In this document: positions 42,719 through 50,372 of the stretch, one piece after another
Layout: each line of letters begins with the position of its first letter
How positions within the stretch are numbered: the stretch's first letter is position 1
Origin: Pseudomonas sp. B20(2017)
GTDB lineage: Bacteria; Pseudomonadota; Gammaproteobacteria; Pseudomonadales; Pseudomonadaceae
Assembly (NCBI RefSeq): GCF_002113125.1
Contig: NZ_NEJP01000013.1
Location: 1 to 64,000 of the forward strand
DNA: 64,000 bases
Direction of reading: 5' to 3'
The notes under the pieces: model-generated
Seen by the model: the letters and a program-made list of their open reading frames with translations, nothing else
The model's database searches: none
Told to the model about the DNA's origin: nothing
Made by a program: the position numbers and the translations under genes

Positions 42719-43555
42719 TCAATGAGCTTCTTCGAGATCATCGTGCAACAGCCCGAAGATCTGCCGCTTCATGTCGATGAACGAGCGCTCCATCACCATG
42801 TCCAGCGTACGTGGGCGCTCGATCGGCACGTCCAGAATCTGCTTGATCCGTCCAGGCCTCGCGCCCATCACATACACCCGATCGCCGAGCAGGATCGCTT
42901 CGTCGATGTCGTGGGTGACGAACAGCACGGTTTTCTTGCTGTTGCCCCACACCCGCAGCAACAGTTGCTGCATTTGCAGACGGGTCTGGCTGTCGAGGGC
43001 GCCGAAGGGTTCGTCCATCAGCAGGATCTGCGGGTCGTTGGCCAGTGCCCGGGCAATCGCCACCCGTTGCATCATGCCGCCGGACAGTTGCTTGGCATAG
43101 TTGTCGGCAAATCCTGACAAGCCGACTTCATGCACATAGTGATCGACAATCTCCTTGCGCTTGGCCGCCGGCATCCCACGACGCTTGAGGCCGAACTCGA
43201 CGTTCTGCCGCACGGTCAGCCACGGAAACAGCGTGTAGCTCTGGAACACCATCCCGCGATCCGCGCCGGGGCCCTGCACTTGCTGACCGCCGACGTAGAT
43301 CTCGCCGGACGTCGGCTCGGCCAGGCCGGCGGTGAGGTACAGCAGGCTCGACTTGCCGCAGCCCGACGGCCCGACCAGCACCGCGAACTGCTGATCCGGC
43401 ACTTCGAACGACACTTCTTCCAGCGCGGTGAAGGTTCCGCCGCCGGGCTTGCTGTAACGCAGGCTGACCTTGTCCACCTGCAACCTTGGCGCGGCGTGCG
43501 CCGGTGCGGCGACCGGCTCGATGAAACGACGGTTGGCAGCGGTTACTGAGCCCAT
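42719..43555 (-). CDS. ABC transporter ATPase (SsuB/TauB/NrtD type)
   Basis: This 278-aa ATPase has Walker A LVGPSGCGKSSLL near residue 62, signature LSGGMMQRVAIARAL near 155, and Walker B ILLMDEPFGALD near 175. The short C-terminal tail is typical for nitrate/sulfonate/taurine importers. The ATG at 43555 gives a normal N-terminus and overlaps the permease gene end by 13 nt. Together with the next two genes it forms an importer with unknown substrate. Confidence 0.92.
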   Translation of the reverse strand: MGSVTAANRRFIEPVAAPAHAAPRLQVDKVSLRYSKPGGGTFTALEEVSFEVPDQQFAVLVGPSGCGKSSLLYLTAGLAEPTSGEIYVGGQQVQGPGADRGMVFQSYTLFPWLTVRQNVEFGLKRRGMPAAKRKEIVDHYVHEVGLSGFADNYAKQLSGGMMQRVAIARALANDPQILLMDEPFGALDSQTRLQMQQLLLRVWGNSKKTVLFVTHDIDEAILLGDRVYVMGARPGRIKQILDVPIERPRTLDMVMERSFIDMKRQIFGLLHDDLEEAH

Positions 43556-44346
43556 GCGGCAATCCTCAAACGCAAGAAGCGAAACAGTTGATCGGTGACC
43601 AGGCCGAGCAGGCCGATGATCGCGATGGCGAGAAAAATCACGTCGACCTGAAAGCCGCGCATGGCCTTGAGGCTCAAGTAGCCGAGGCCGCTCGAGGCGG
43701 CGACCAGTTCGGCGACCACCAGATACGTCCAGGCCCAACCCATGGTCACCCGCAAGGTGTCGAGCACGCCGGGCAACGACGCCGGGGCGATCACGTGCAG
43801 CACCGCGTCACGCCGGTTGGAACCGAGGGTGTAAGAGGCGTTGATCAAGTCTTTGGAAATGCCTTTGGACACGTCGGCGATCATCACCAGTTGCTGGAAG
43901 AACACACCGAAAATGATCACCGAAACCCGCTGCTCCAGACCGATGCCGATCCAGAGGATGAACAACGGCACGAACGAGGTCACCGGCAAGTAGCGGATGA
44001 AGTTGACCAGCGGTTCGAGGAACGCCTGGACGATGCGGAAGCTGCCCATCAGCAAGCCCAGCGGCACCGCCACCAGCGACGACACGATGAAACCGACCAT
44101 CACCACTTCGACACTGGCCCAGACATGCTGGCCTAGGGTGCCGTCGCGGCTGAGGCGCACGGCGGCTTCAACCACCGCGCCGGGCGTGGGCAGGAACATC
44201 CCCGGCACGATGCCGCCGTAGGACAACCCGGCCCACAGGCCGACCAGCAACACCCAGGCCAGACCGCTGGCGCTCCACACCACCGGCACCGGCAGTCCGG
44301 TTTTCGGCGTGATGCAGCGGCTCAGCCATGAATTGCGCTTGAACAT
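43543..44346 (-). CDS. ABC transporter permease (SsuC/TauC type)
   Basis: This 267-aa inner-membrane permease has six hydrophobic segments and the BPD_transp_1 loop (INASYTLGSNRRDAVLHVIA, near residue 165) that docks to the ATPase. It lies 10 nt after the binding-protein gene on the same strand. It forms the membrane pore of the same importer. Confidence 0.92.
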   Translation of the reverse strand: MFKRNSWLSRCITPKTGLPVPVVWSASGLAWVLLVGLWAGLSYGGIVPGMFLPTPGAVVEAAVRLSRDGTLGQHVWASVEVVMVGFIVSSLVAVPLGLLMGSFRIVQAFLEPLVNFIRYLPVTSFVPLFILWIGIGLEQRVSVIIFGVFFQQLVMIADVSKGISKDLINASYTLGSNRRDAVLHVIAPASLPGVLDTLRVTMGWAWTYLVVAELVAASSGLGYLSLKAMRGFQVDVIFLAIAIIGLLGLVTDQLFRFLRLRIAAWAQ

Positions 44347-44356
44347 GACCAGTCTC

Positions 44357-45334
44357 CTAGAGCGGGCTGACGAAACGGTTGTCGACCAGATCGTCGTTGC
44401 TGACGTTGTAGGGCTTGCCCTGCAATTCGCTGGCGGTTTCGTTGGCCAGTTTGATCAGCGGTGCGCTGTCACCCGGCTTGCCCGGTGAGCCAAGGAGTTT
44501 TTCGCTCATGGCCTGATCGTAGAAGCGAACGCCTTGCGCGGCGGCGGCCAGTTCCTTCGGATCGGACAGGTAACCGCCGACGCCCTTGGCCATGATTTCG
44601 TAGGCTTTCTGTGGATGGTCCTTGGTGTACTGCACGGCTTTGTAGAGACCGGCGACCAGCGCCTTGACGTCCTCCGGCTGCTTCTCGATCACCGTGCAAT
44701 TGAGCGCCACCACATCGACGATCACCCCCGGCGTACTGCTGCTGTCGATCAGCACCTTGCCCTGCTGCTTGTCGCGCACCATCGACAGATGCGGTTCCCA
44801 GGTCACGGCGGCCGGCACACGACCGGCGATGAACGCGGTGGCGGCATCGTCGGCAGTCATGTTCTGCACGGTGATGTCGCTCATGCTCATGCCGTTCTTT
44901 TTCAGCAGGTACGAGAGCCAGAACTGCGAGGTCGACCCTTCGTTGACGGCCACGGCCTGGCCCTTGAGTTCTTGCAGGCTCTTCACATTTTTACCGACCA
45001 GCACACCGTCGCCACCATGGCTGTCATCCAACGCGGCCACGGCCTTGAAGCAAAACTGCGGGCGGTACTTGAGCACTTCGTCGATCGTCGACGCCGAGCC
45101 GGACAATTGCCCGGATGCCTGAGCGGCCATGTACATCGACGCTTCTTCGACCACCGGCAATTCGACGGTCAGGCCGTTTTCCTTGAAGTAGCCCAGATCC
45201 TGGGCCAGATACAGGGTGCCGTAACCGACCCACGTGGTGTGGCCGATCGACAAGGTGCCGGCCTGGGCGGCGGTGACGGTGAGGGCGGAAATCGCCAGAG
45301 AACCTGCAAGACGGGTAAACAAGGACTTGTTCAT
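44357..45334 (-). CDS. Periplasmic substrate-binding protein (NMT1/TauA-like)
   Basis: This 325-aa protein has a signal peptide (MNKSLFTRLAGSLAISALTV then TAAQAG, cleavage near residue 25). Its two-lobe fold, with IGHTTWVGYGTLYLAQDLGYF near the start, is of the NMT1/SsuA/TauA type. Such proteins deliver sulfonates, taurine, nitrate, thiamine precursors or aromatic acids. The nearby aminotransferase and aldehyde dehydrogenase would fit an amine or amino-sulfonate, but this is only context. First gene of the ABC operon. Confidence 0.9.
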   Translation of the reverse strand: MNKSLFTRLAGSLAISALTVTAAQAGTLSIGHTTWVGYGTLYLAQDLGYFKENGLTVELPVVEEASMYMAAQASGQLSGSASTIDEVLKYRPQFCFKAVAALDDSHGGDGVLVGKNVKSLQELKGQAVAVNEGSTSQFWLSYLLKKNGMSMSDITVQNMTADDAATAFIAGRVPAAVTWEPHLSMVRDKQQGKVLIDSSSTPGVIVDVVALNCTVIEKQPEDVKALVAGLYKAVQYTKDHPQKAYEIMAKGVGGYLSDPKELAAAAQGVRFYDQAMSEKLLGSPGKPGDSAPLIKLANETASELQGKPYNVSNDDLVDNRFVSPL

Positions 45335-45609
45335 GGAGCACTCCCAACGCTGTTGATTTAGTTGTCATGGGCAGTACGGCCAGCCTCGTCGGCGCGGATG
45401 CACGCTGCGGTCTCTGCTGGACTCTGGCGGGCAATGCCTTGGCTGGCGAAATCGATGTTGACCCAGGCTTGGCGTCAGGAAAACGAGGAAATAGTTAGAC
45501 GCGAACGATGAAAAAACTGGGTAGTGCGCACCGCGAAAGGGCGCGTCGGGCGGGGGTGCACGGAGGGGGTGCAAGGCAGATAAAACGATGTTGAATCGGG
45601 TGACGCAAA
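45335..45609. other. Leader region of the ABC operon
   Basis: The 390-bp gap between the ABC operon and the aminotransferase gene consists of this 275-bp stretch, a REP pair (45610-45699) and 25 bp after it. The stretch should carry the ABC promoter. I see GC-rich direct repeats (CGGGGGTGCACGGAGGGGGTGC near 45556, written here only as a landmark in two pieces: GGGGGTGCA and GGGGGTGCA). No gene or strong dyad was recognised. Confidence 0.4.
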
Positions 45610-45699
45610 TCGCGAGCAAGCTCGCTCCCACAGGAACCGGTATCGTTCATAAATTTTGTGAACGACTGATAAACCTGTGGGAGCGAGCTTGCTCGCGAA
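45610..45699. repeat. Inverted REP pair (reversed order)
   Basis: A 90-bp element from CGCGAGCAAGCTCGCTCCCACA (only its ends matter: CGCGAGCAAG and CTCCCACA) to TGTGGGAGC...CTCGCGAA, with the REP units in the opposite order from the other 90-bp elements. It lies between the ABC operon and the aminotransferase gene. Confidence 0.87.
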
Positions 45700-45724
45700 G
45701 GGGCTCTTGAGCCTTACGAATATC

Positions 45725-47095
45725 TCAGAGCCGACCGTATTCCTGCGCCGTACGATCAATCGCTTTCAGGGTCTTGCCCACCAACTCGTCAATCTCTTCA
45801 CGGCTGGCAATCAACGCCGGCGCCATGATCATCCGCCCCAACGTCGAGCGAATGATCACCCCCTCCTCAAAACCGATCGTGCGGCAGCGCCAGGCAATGT
45901 CGTTCTCATTGGCAAAGCGCTTGCGCGTGGCCTTGTCTTCGGCCAGTTGCAACGCCGCGACCATGCCCGTGCCCTGAATATCGCCCACCAACGGGTGATT
46001 GCCGAACACTTCGCGCAGGCACTGTTGCAGGTACGGGCCGATGTCGTCCTTGACCCGCGCCACCACGCCTTCATCGCGCAGGGCCTTGAGGTTGGCAATC
46101 GCCACCGCTGCCGCCACCGGGTGCCCGGAATAGGTCAGGCCGTGTGCGAACACACCGCCCTGCTCCACCAGCACGTCGGCCATTTTCTTCGACAGGATCA
46201 GGCCACCCATCGGGATGTAACCGGAGGTCAAACCCTTGGCGATGGACAGGGTGTCCGGCTCGAAACCGAAGTATTCGTGAGCGAACCATTCGCCGGTACG
46301 ACCGAAGCCGCCGATCACTTCATCGGCGCACAACAGCACGTCGTACTTGCGGCAGATGCGCTGGATTTCCGGCCAGTAGCTTTCCGGCGGGAAGATCATC
46401 CCGCCCGCGCCCTGGAACGGTTCGGCGATGAACCCGGCGACCTTGTCGGCGCCCAGTTCGAGGATCTTCGCTTCCAGTTGCTGCGCCGCTCGCAGACCGA
46501 ATTCCGCCGGGGTCAGGTTGCCTTCGTGGGCGAAGAAGTACGGCTCGTCGATGTGCGCGATGTCGGGAATCATCCCGCCCATTTCGTGCATGAATTTCAT
46601 GCCGCCGAGGGCCGTCGCCGCCAGGGTCGAACCGTGGTAACCGTTCCAGCGGCCGATCATGATTTTCTTCTCAGGCTTGCCCAGCACCTGCCAGTAACGG
46701 CGCACGGTACGGATCAGCACCTCGTTGGCCTCGGAGCCGGAGTTGGTGTAGATCGCGTGGCTGTAGTGCCCCGGCAGCAGGCTGAACAACAGCTCGGAGA
46801 GCTCGATCACCTGCGGGTGGGTGGTGTGGAAAAACATGTTGTAGTACGGCAACTGCTCCAGTTGCCGACTCGCCGCCGCGTTCAGATCCTTGCGCCCGTA
46901 GCCGAGGTTGGTGCACCACAGCCCGGACATGCCGTCGAGGTAGCGCCGACCGTCGTTGTCCCACAGATGCAGGCGTTCGCCGCGCACCATCACCCGTGGG
47001 CCTTCGTCGTTGAGGGCCTTCTGGTCGACGAACGCGTGAATGTGGTGCGCTGCATCGGCGGCCTGGTAGTCGCGGGTTTCACGTGAGGTGGTCAT
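45725..47095 (-). CDS. Class III omega-aminotransferase (SpuC-like)
   Basis: This 456-aa PLP enzyme has GLWCTNLGYGRKDL near residue 56, IYTNSGSEANEVLIRTVRRY near 115, and the PLP lysine in SIAKGLTSGYIPMGG near 288. The closest family I recognise is the polyamine:pyruvate aminotransferases such as SpuC of P. aeruginosa. AAGGAGA before the ATG at 47095 fixes the start. It lies 32 nt after an aldehyde dehydrogenase gene, so the pair should convert an amine to an aldehyde and then to an acid. The substrate (putrescine-like or another omega-amine) is inferred. Confidence 0.9.
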   Translation of the reverse strand: MTTSRETRDYQAADAAHHIHAFVDQKALNDEGPRVMVRGERLHLWDNDGRRYLDGMSGLWCTNLGYGRKDLNAAASRQLEQLPYYNMFFHTTHPQVIELSELLFSLLPGHYSHAIYTNSGSEANEVLIRTVRRYWQVLGKPEKKIMIGRWNGYHGSTLAATALGGMKFMHEMGGMIPDIAHIDEPYFFAHEGNLTPAEFGLRAAQQLEAKILELGADKVAGFIAEPFQGAGGMIFPPESYWPEIQRICRKYDVLLCADEVIGGFGRTGEWFAHEYFGFEPDTLSIAKGLTSGYIPMGGLILSKKMADVLVEQGGVFAHGLTYSGHPVAAAVAIANLKALRDEGVVARVKDDIGPYLQQCLREVFGNHPLVGDIQGTGMVAALQLAEDKATRKRFANENDIAWRCRTIGFEEGVIIRSTLGRMIMAPALIASREEIDELVGKTLKAIDRTAQEYGRL

Positions 47096-47127
47096 CGCCG
47101 GATCTCCTTTTTTGTTGTGAGCGGCTG

Positions 47128-48621
47128 TCATGAGCGCAGTTGAAACCAGGTGGTTTTCAACTGGGTGTATTTGTCGAACGAGTGCAGCGACAGATCGCGG
47201 CCAAAACCGGATTGCTTGCCGCCGCCGAACGGCACGGTCACGTCCAGCGCATCGACGCTGTTGACCGACACCGTACCGGCTCGCAATTGCCGCGCCACCC
47301 GATGCGCGCGGTGCAGATCATCGCTCCACAGCGACGCCGCCAGACCGTAGACGCTGTCGTTGGCCAGTCGCAAGGCGTGCGCCTCGTCATCGAACGGAAT
47401 CACCGCCAGCACCGGGCCGAACACTTCCTCACGAAACAGGCTCATGTGCGGCTGCACGTCGGTGAAAATCGTCGGCTGAACGAAGTTGTCCGAACCGTTG
47501 AAACTCAGCTGCCGCCCGCCGCAGGCGCGGGTCGCGCCTTCGCGTTCGGCCTGATGGATGAAACGCAGAATGCTTTCGGTCTGACGCGTGTCTACGATCG
47601 CCCCGGCCGCACTCGCCGGGTCCAAGGGATCGCCCGGCTGCCAGCGTTCGGCTTGAGCCTTCAGTCGCTCGACGAACGCGTCATGAATCGAGCGCTCCAC
47701 CAACAATCGCGAGTTGGCCGAGCAGACTTCGCCCTGATTGAAGAAAATCCCGAACGCGGCTTTCTGCGCCGCCAGATCCAGATCCTTGCAGTCGACGAAC
47801 ACCAGATTGGCGCTCTTGCCGCCGCACTCCAGCCACACCTGCTTGAGGTTCGACTGCGCGGAATACTGCATGAAATATTTGCCGACCTGAGTCGAGCCGG
47901 TGAACACCAGACAATCGACATCCGGGTGCAGGCCCAAGGCTTTGCCGGCCTGTTCGCCGTGCCCCGGCAGCACGTTCAGCACACCGGCCGGCAACCCGGC
48001 TTCCAGCGCCAGCTCAGCCAGACGCAATGCGGAAAACGGTGATTGCTCGGCGGGTTTGAGAATGACCGAGTTGCCGGCCGCCAGCGCCGGGGCGAGTTTC
48101 CACGCGGCCATGTCCAGCGGGAAATTCCACGGCACCACGGCGGCGACCACACCCAACGCTTCGCGGGTGATGGTCGCCAGCACGTTCGAAGCACTTGGTG
48201 CGACCTGATCGTAAAGCTTGTCGAGGCTTTCGGCGTACCAGCGGAACACCCCGGCGGCGCCCGGCACGTCGATGTTGTAAGCGTCCATCACCGGTTTGCC
48301 CATGTTCAGCGAATCGAGCAGCGCCAGCTCTTCGCGATGGGCCAGGATCAGATCCGCCAGCCGCAGCAGCACTTGCTTGCGCTCGCTCGGTGAACGCCCG
48401 GCCCAGGTGCCGGCCTCGAACACCTGCCGCGCATTCTGCACCGCCGCATCGACGTCGTCTTCACCGCACGCAGCGACGTTTGCCAGCAATTGGCCGGTGG
48501 CCGGGTTGATCGCGGCAAAGGTCTGCCCCGACTGCGCCGCACGCAATTTGCCGTCGATCACGGCCTGGTACGGATAGCTCAATTCAGCGGCCTTGCGCTG
48601 CCAGTCTGCAAGCTCGAACAC
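47128..48621 (-). CDS. Aldehyde dehydrogenase (KauB/PuuC-like)
   Basis: This 497-aa NAD(P)-dependent dehydrogenase has VPWNFPLDMAAWKLAPALAA near residue 165, the catalytic Glu in LECGGKSANLVF near 267, and the catalytic Cys in NQGEVCSANSRLL near 301. Length and pattern match gamma-glutamyl-gamma-aminobutyraldehyde dehydrogenases. The start is GTG at 48621, with AGGAG 8 nt upstream. First gene of a two-gene catabolic operon with the aminotransferase; a LysR gene diverges 240 bp upstream. Confidence 0.92.
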   Translation of the reverse strand: MFELADWQRKAAELSYPYQAVIDGKLRAAQSGQTFAAINPATGQLLANVAACGEDDVDAAVQNARQVFEAGTWAGRSPSERKQVLLRLADLILAHREELALLDSLNMGKPVMDAYNIDVPGAAGVFRWYAESLDKLYDQVAPSASNVLATITREALGVVAAVVPWNFPLDMAAWKLAPALAAGNSVILKPAEQSPFSALRLAELALEAGLPAGVLNVLPGHGEQAGKALGLHPDVDCLVFTGSTQVGKYFMQYSAQSNLKQVWLECGGKSANLVFVDCKDLDLAAQKAAFGIFFNQGEVCSANSRLLVERSIHDAFVERLKAQAERWQPGDPLDPASAAGAIVDTRQTESILRFIHQAEREGATRACGGRQLSFNGSDNFVQPTIFTDVQPHMSLFREEVFGPVLAVIPFDDEAHALRLANDSVYGLAASLWSDDLHRAHRVARQLRAGTVSVNSVDALDVTVPFGGGKQSGFGRDLSLHSFDKYTQLKTTWFQLRS

Positions 48622-48782
48622 GGTGGTTGCTCCTTGGACTTTTATTCTTTTGAGAACAGTGCGGGGTCGATAGTCGCTCAGGCCCGTGCGCGCTAAAACC
48701 AGTAAAAATGTCTTCGCAGACAATAAAAAAGGTAACCAGCCGATGGCCCCTTCGCGCGCGTATGGGGCTATTGTTCAGGGAC

Positions 48783-48815
48783 AAAAAAAACCGCCGACAG
48801 AACGGAGGCCGGCGG
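48783..48815 (-). terminator. Intrinsic terminator in the leader of the ALDH operon
   Basis: On the minus strand CCGCCG...CGGCGG (48810-48815 with 48791-48796, 13-nt loop) is followed by eight U (48783-48790). It points toward the aldehyde dehydrogenase gene, ending about 160 bp before its start. It may act as an attenuator or shield the promoter from antisense transcription out of the LysR gene. Confidence 0.75.
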
Positions 48816-48861
48816 CTTACAAATTGCTTGGATGTGCAATCCGTTCGCTTTGAGGTTCACC

Positions 48862-49776
48862 GTGGCTGCTTACAACCTGCGTCAGTTGAAATACTTCATC
48901 ACCACCGTCGAATGTGGCAGCGTCGCCGAGGCGTCGCGCAAGCTGTACATCGCGCAACCGGCGATTTCCACGGCGATCAAAGGGCTGGAAGACAGCTTCG
49001 GCGTGCAACTGCTGATCCGCCATCACGCCCAGGGCGTGTCCCTGACGCCGAGCGGCGCACGGTTCTTCCGCAAGGCTCAGGAACTGCTGCGCATGGCCAA
49101 GGAGTTCGAACAGAATGCCCTCGCCGACAACGACGTGGTGGCCGGGCAGATCGATATCGGCTGCTTCGAAACCGTCGCGCCGCTGTACCTGCCGCAACTG
49201 ATTGCCGGCTTCTCGGCGCTGTATCCGGGGGTGAAGATCCGCATCCGCGACGGCGAACAACAGGAACTGGTGCAAGGCCTGACCTCGGGCACCTTCGACC
49301 TGGCGATCCTGTACAAGCACGACCTCGACGCCACCATCGAAACCGAACCGCTGATGCCGGCCCAGCGGCCTTATGCCCTGCTCCCGGCCGATCACCGCTT
49401 CGCCCAGCTCAAGCAGGTGTCGTTACGGGACTTGTGCCTGGAACCGATGATCCTGCTCGACGTACAACCGAGCCGCACCTACTTCGTCAGCCTGTTCGAA
49501 GAACTCGGCCTGTCGCCACGCATCGAGTTCAGCTCGCCCTCGATCGAAATGGTGCGCGGCATGGTCGGCCAGGGTTTCGGCTTCTCGATCCTGGTCACCC
49601 GCCCGCATTCGGAATGCACCTACGATGGCAAGAAAGTCGTATGCGTGGACATCGTCGAAGATGTCACCGGGTCTGGTCTGGTGGCGGCGTGGCTCAAACG
49701 CGGACAACTGACCAAACCGGCGCAGTTGTTTGCCGATTATTGCCGGGAGCAGCTGACCGCGAAGGCGAATGCTTGA
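48862..49776 (+). CDS. LysR-family transcriptional regulator
   Basis: This 304-aa regulator has an N-terminal HTH (YNLRQLKYFITTVECGSVAE then LYIAQPAISTAIKGLEDSFG) and a periplasmic-binding-like effector domain. I chose the GTG at 48862 because GAGG precedes it and MAAYNLRQLKYF fits the family; an ATG ten codons upstream is possible. It is divergent from the aldehyde dehydrogenase operon, the usual arrangement for a LysR activator and its target. The effector is unknown. Confidence 0.88.
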   Translation: MAAYNLRQLKYFITTVECGSVAEASRKLYIAQPAISTAIKGLEDSFGVQLLIRHHAQGVSLTPSGARFFRKAQELLRMAKEFEQNALADNDVVAGQIDIGCFETVAPLYLPQLIAGFSALYPGVKIRIRDGEQQELVQGLTSGTFDLAILYKHDLDATIETEPLMPAQRPYALLPADHRFAQLKQVSLRDLCLEPMILLDVQPSRTYFVSLFEELGLSPRIEFSSPSIEMVRGMVGQGFGFSILVTRPHSECTYDGKKVVCVDIVEDVTGSGLVAAWLKRGQLTKPAQLFADYCREQLTAKANA

Positions 49777-49961
49777 AAGCTCAAAATCAAAAGATCGCTA
49801 TCAGCGACCGCTGATCGCTAAATCGACCTACCTGTTATTTCTGACAGTAGACGCGACAATCTGAAAGGAGCTCGATGTAACCGGACTGCAATGGCCGGCG
49901 TAAGCCTATGACCATGTATTTGACCGGTCCTCACATTGATTACTTTAGGGAGTCAAATGTC

Positions 49962-50291
49962 ATGAATGACGATACTCAATCCAGCACCCCTTCCTTCGCA
50001 GAGGCGAAACCACTTGGCCCGGAGGATACAACCTTCATTAGCGAGCTTCATGCATTGCTGGAACGGCATGGGAACATCAATCGTTTTGGAGTTCTCCTGC
50101 TACATGATCATTTCTCAGTGAAGGGAGATGAAATCATGCTGGAAACCAATGACCCTCACGCTCGTACTCTCCACATGGAAGTCGTCAAGCGTACAGATTT
50201 GCCAGCGGGAAAATTCACCAGTTGGCGTCTGTCCGGCAGTAAAAAAGGGGAGGTCGAGGCACTCACCTTTTGTGGACGTGCTTGCTATTAG
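49962..50291 (+). CDS. Small hypothetical protein
   Basis: This 109-aa protein starts MNDDTQSSTPSFAEAKPLGP. The central segment LLERHGNINRFGVLLLHDHF near residue 30 is reminiscent of a recurring family of short Pseudomonas proteins, as I remember it, without known function. AGGGAG lies upstream. The gene and the 185 bp before it are more AT-rich than the surroundings. A hairpin-forming segment (ATCAGC/GCTGAT near 49799-49815) lies upstream after the LysR stop. Confidence 0.7.
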   Translation: MNDDTQSSTPSFAEAKPLGPEDTTFISELHALLERHGNINRFGVLLLHDHFSVKGDEIMLETNDPHARTLHMEVVKRTDLPAGKFTSWRLSGSKKGEVEALTFCGRACY

Positions 50292-50323
50292 GTGGAGCGG
50301 CTTCTACCCACGGTGAGAGGCCA

Positions 50324-50356
50324 GGCAACCCGCCTTGCATAACCAGGCGGGTTGCC
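50324..50356. terminator. Strong hairpin between converging genes
   Basis: GGCAACCCGCCT pairs perfectly with AGGCGGGTTGCC (50324-50335 with 50345-50356) across a 9-nt loop. It separates the small hypothetical gene from the end of hrpB. U-tracts are weak on both sides. Confidence 0.65.
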
Positions 50357-50372
50357 AATAAATCGCTAAAGA

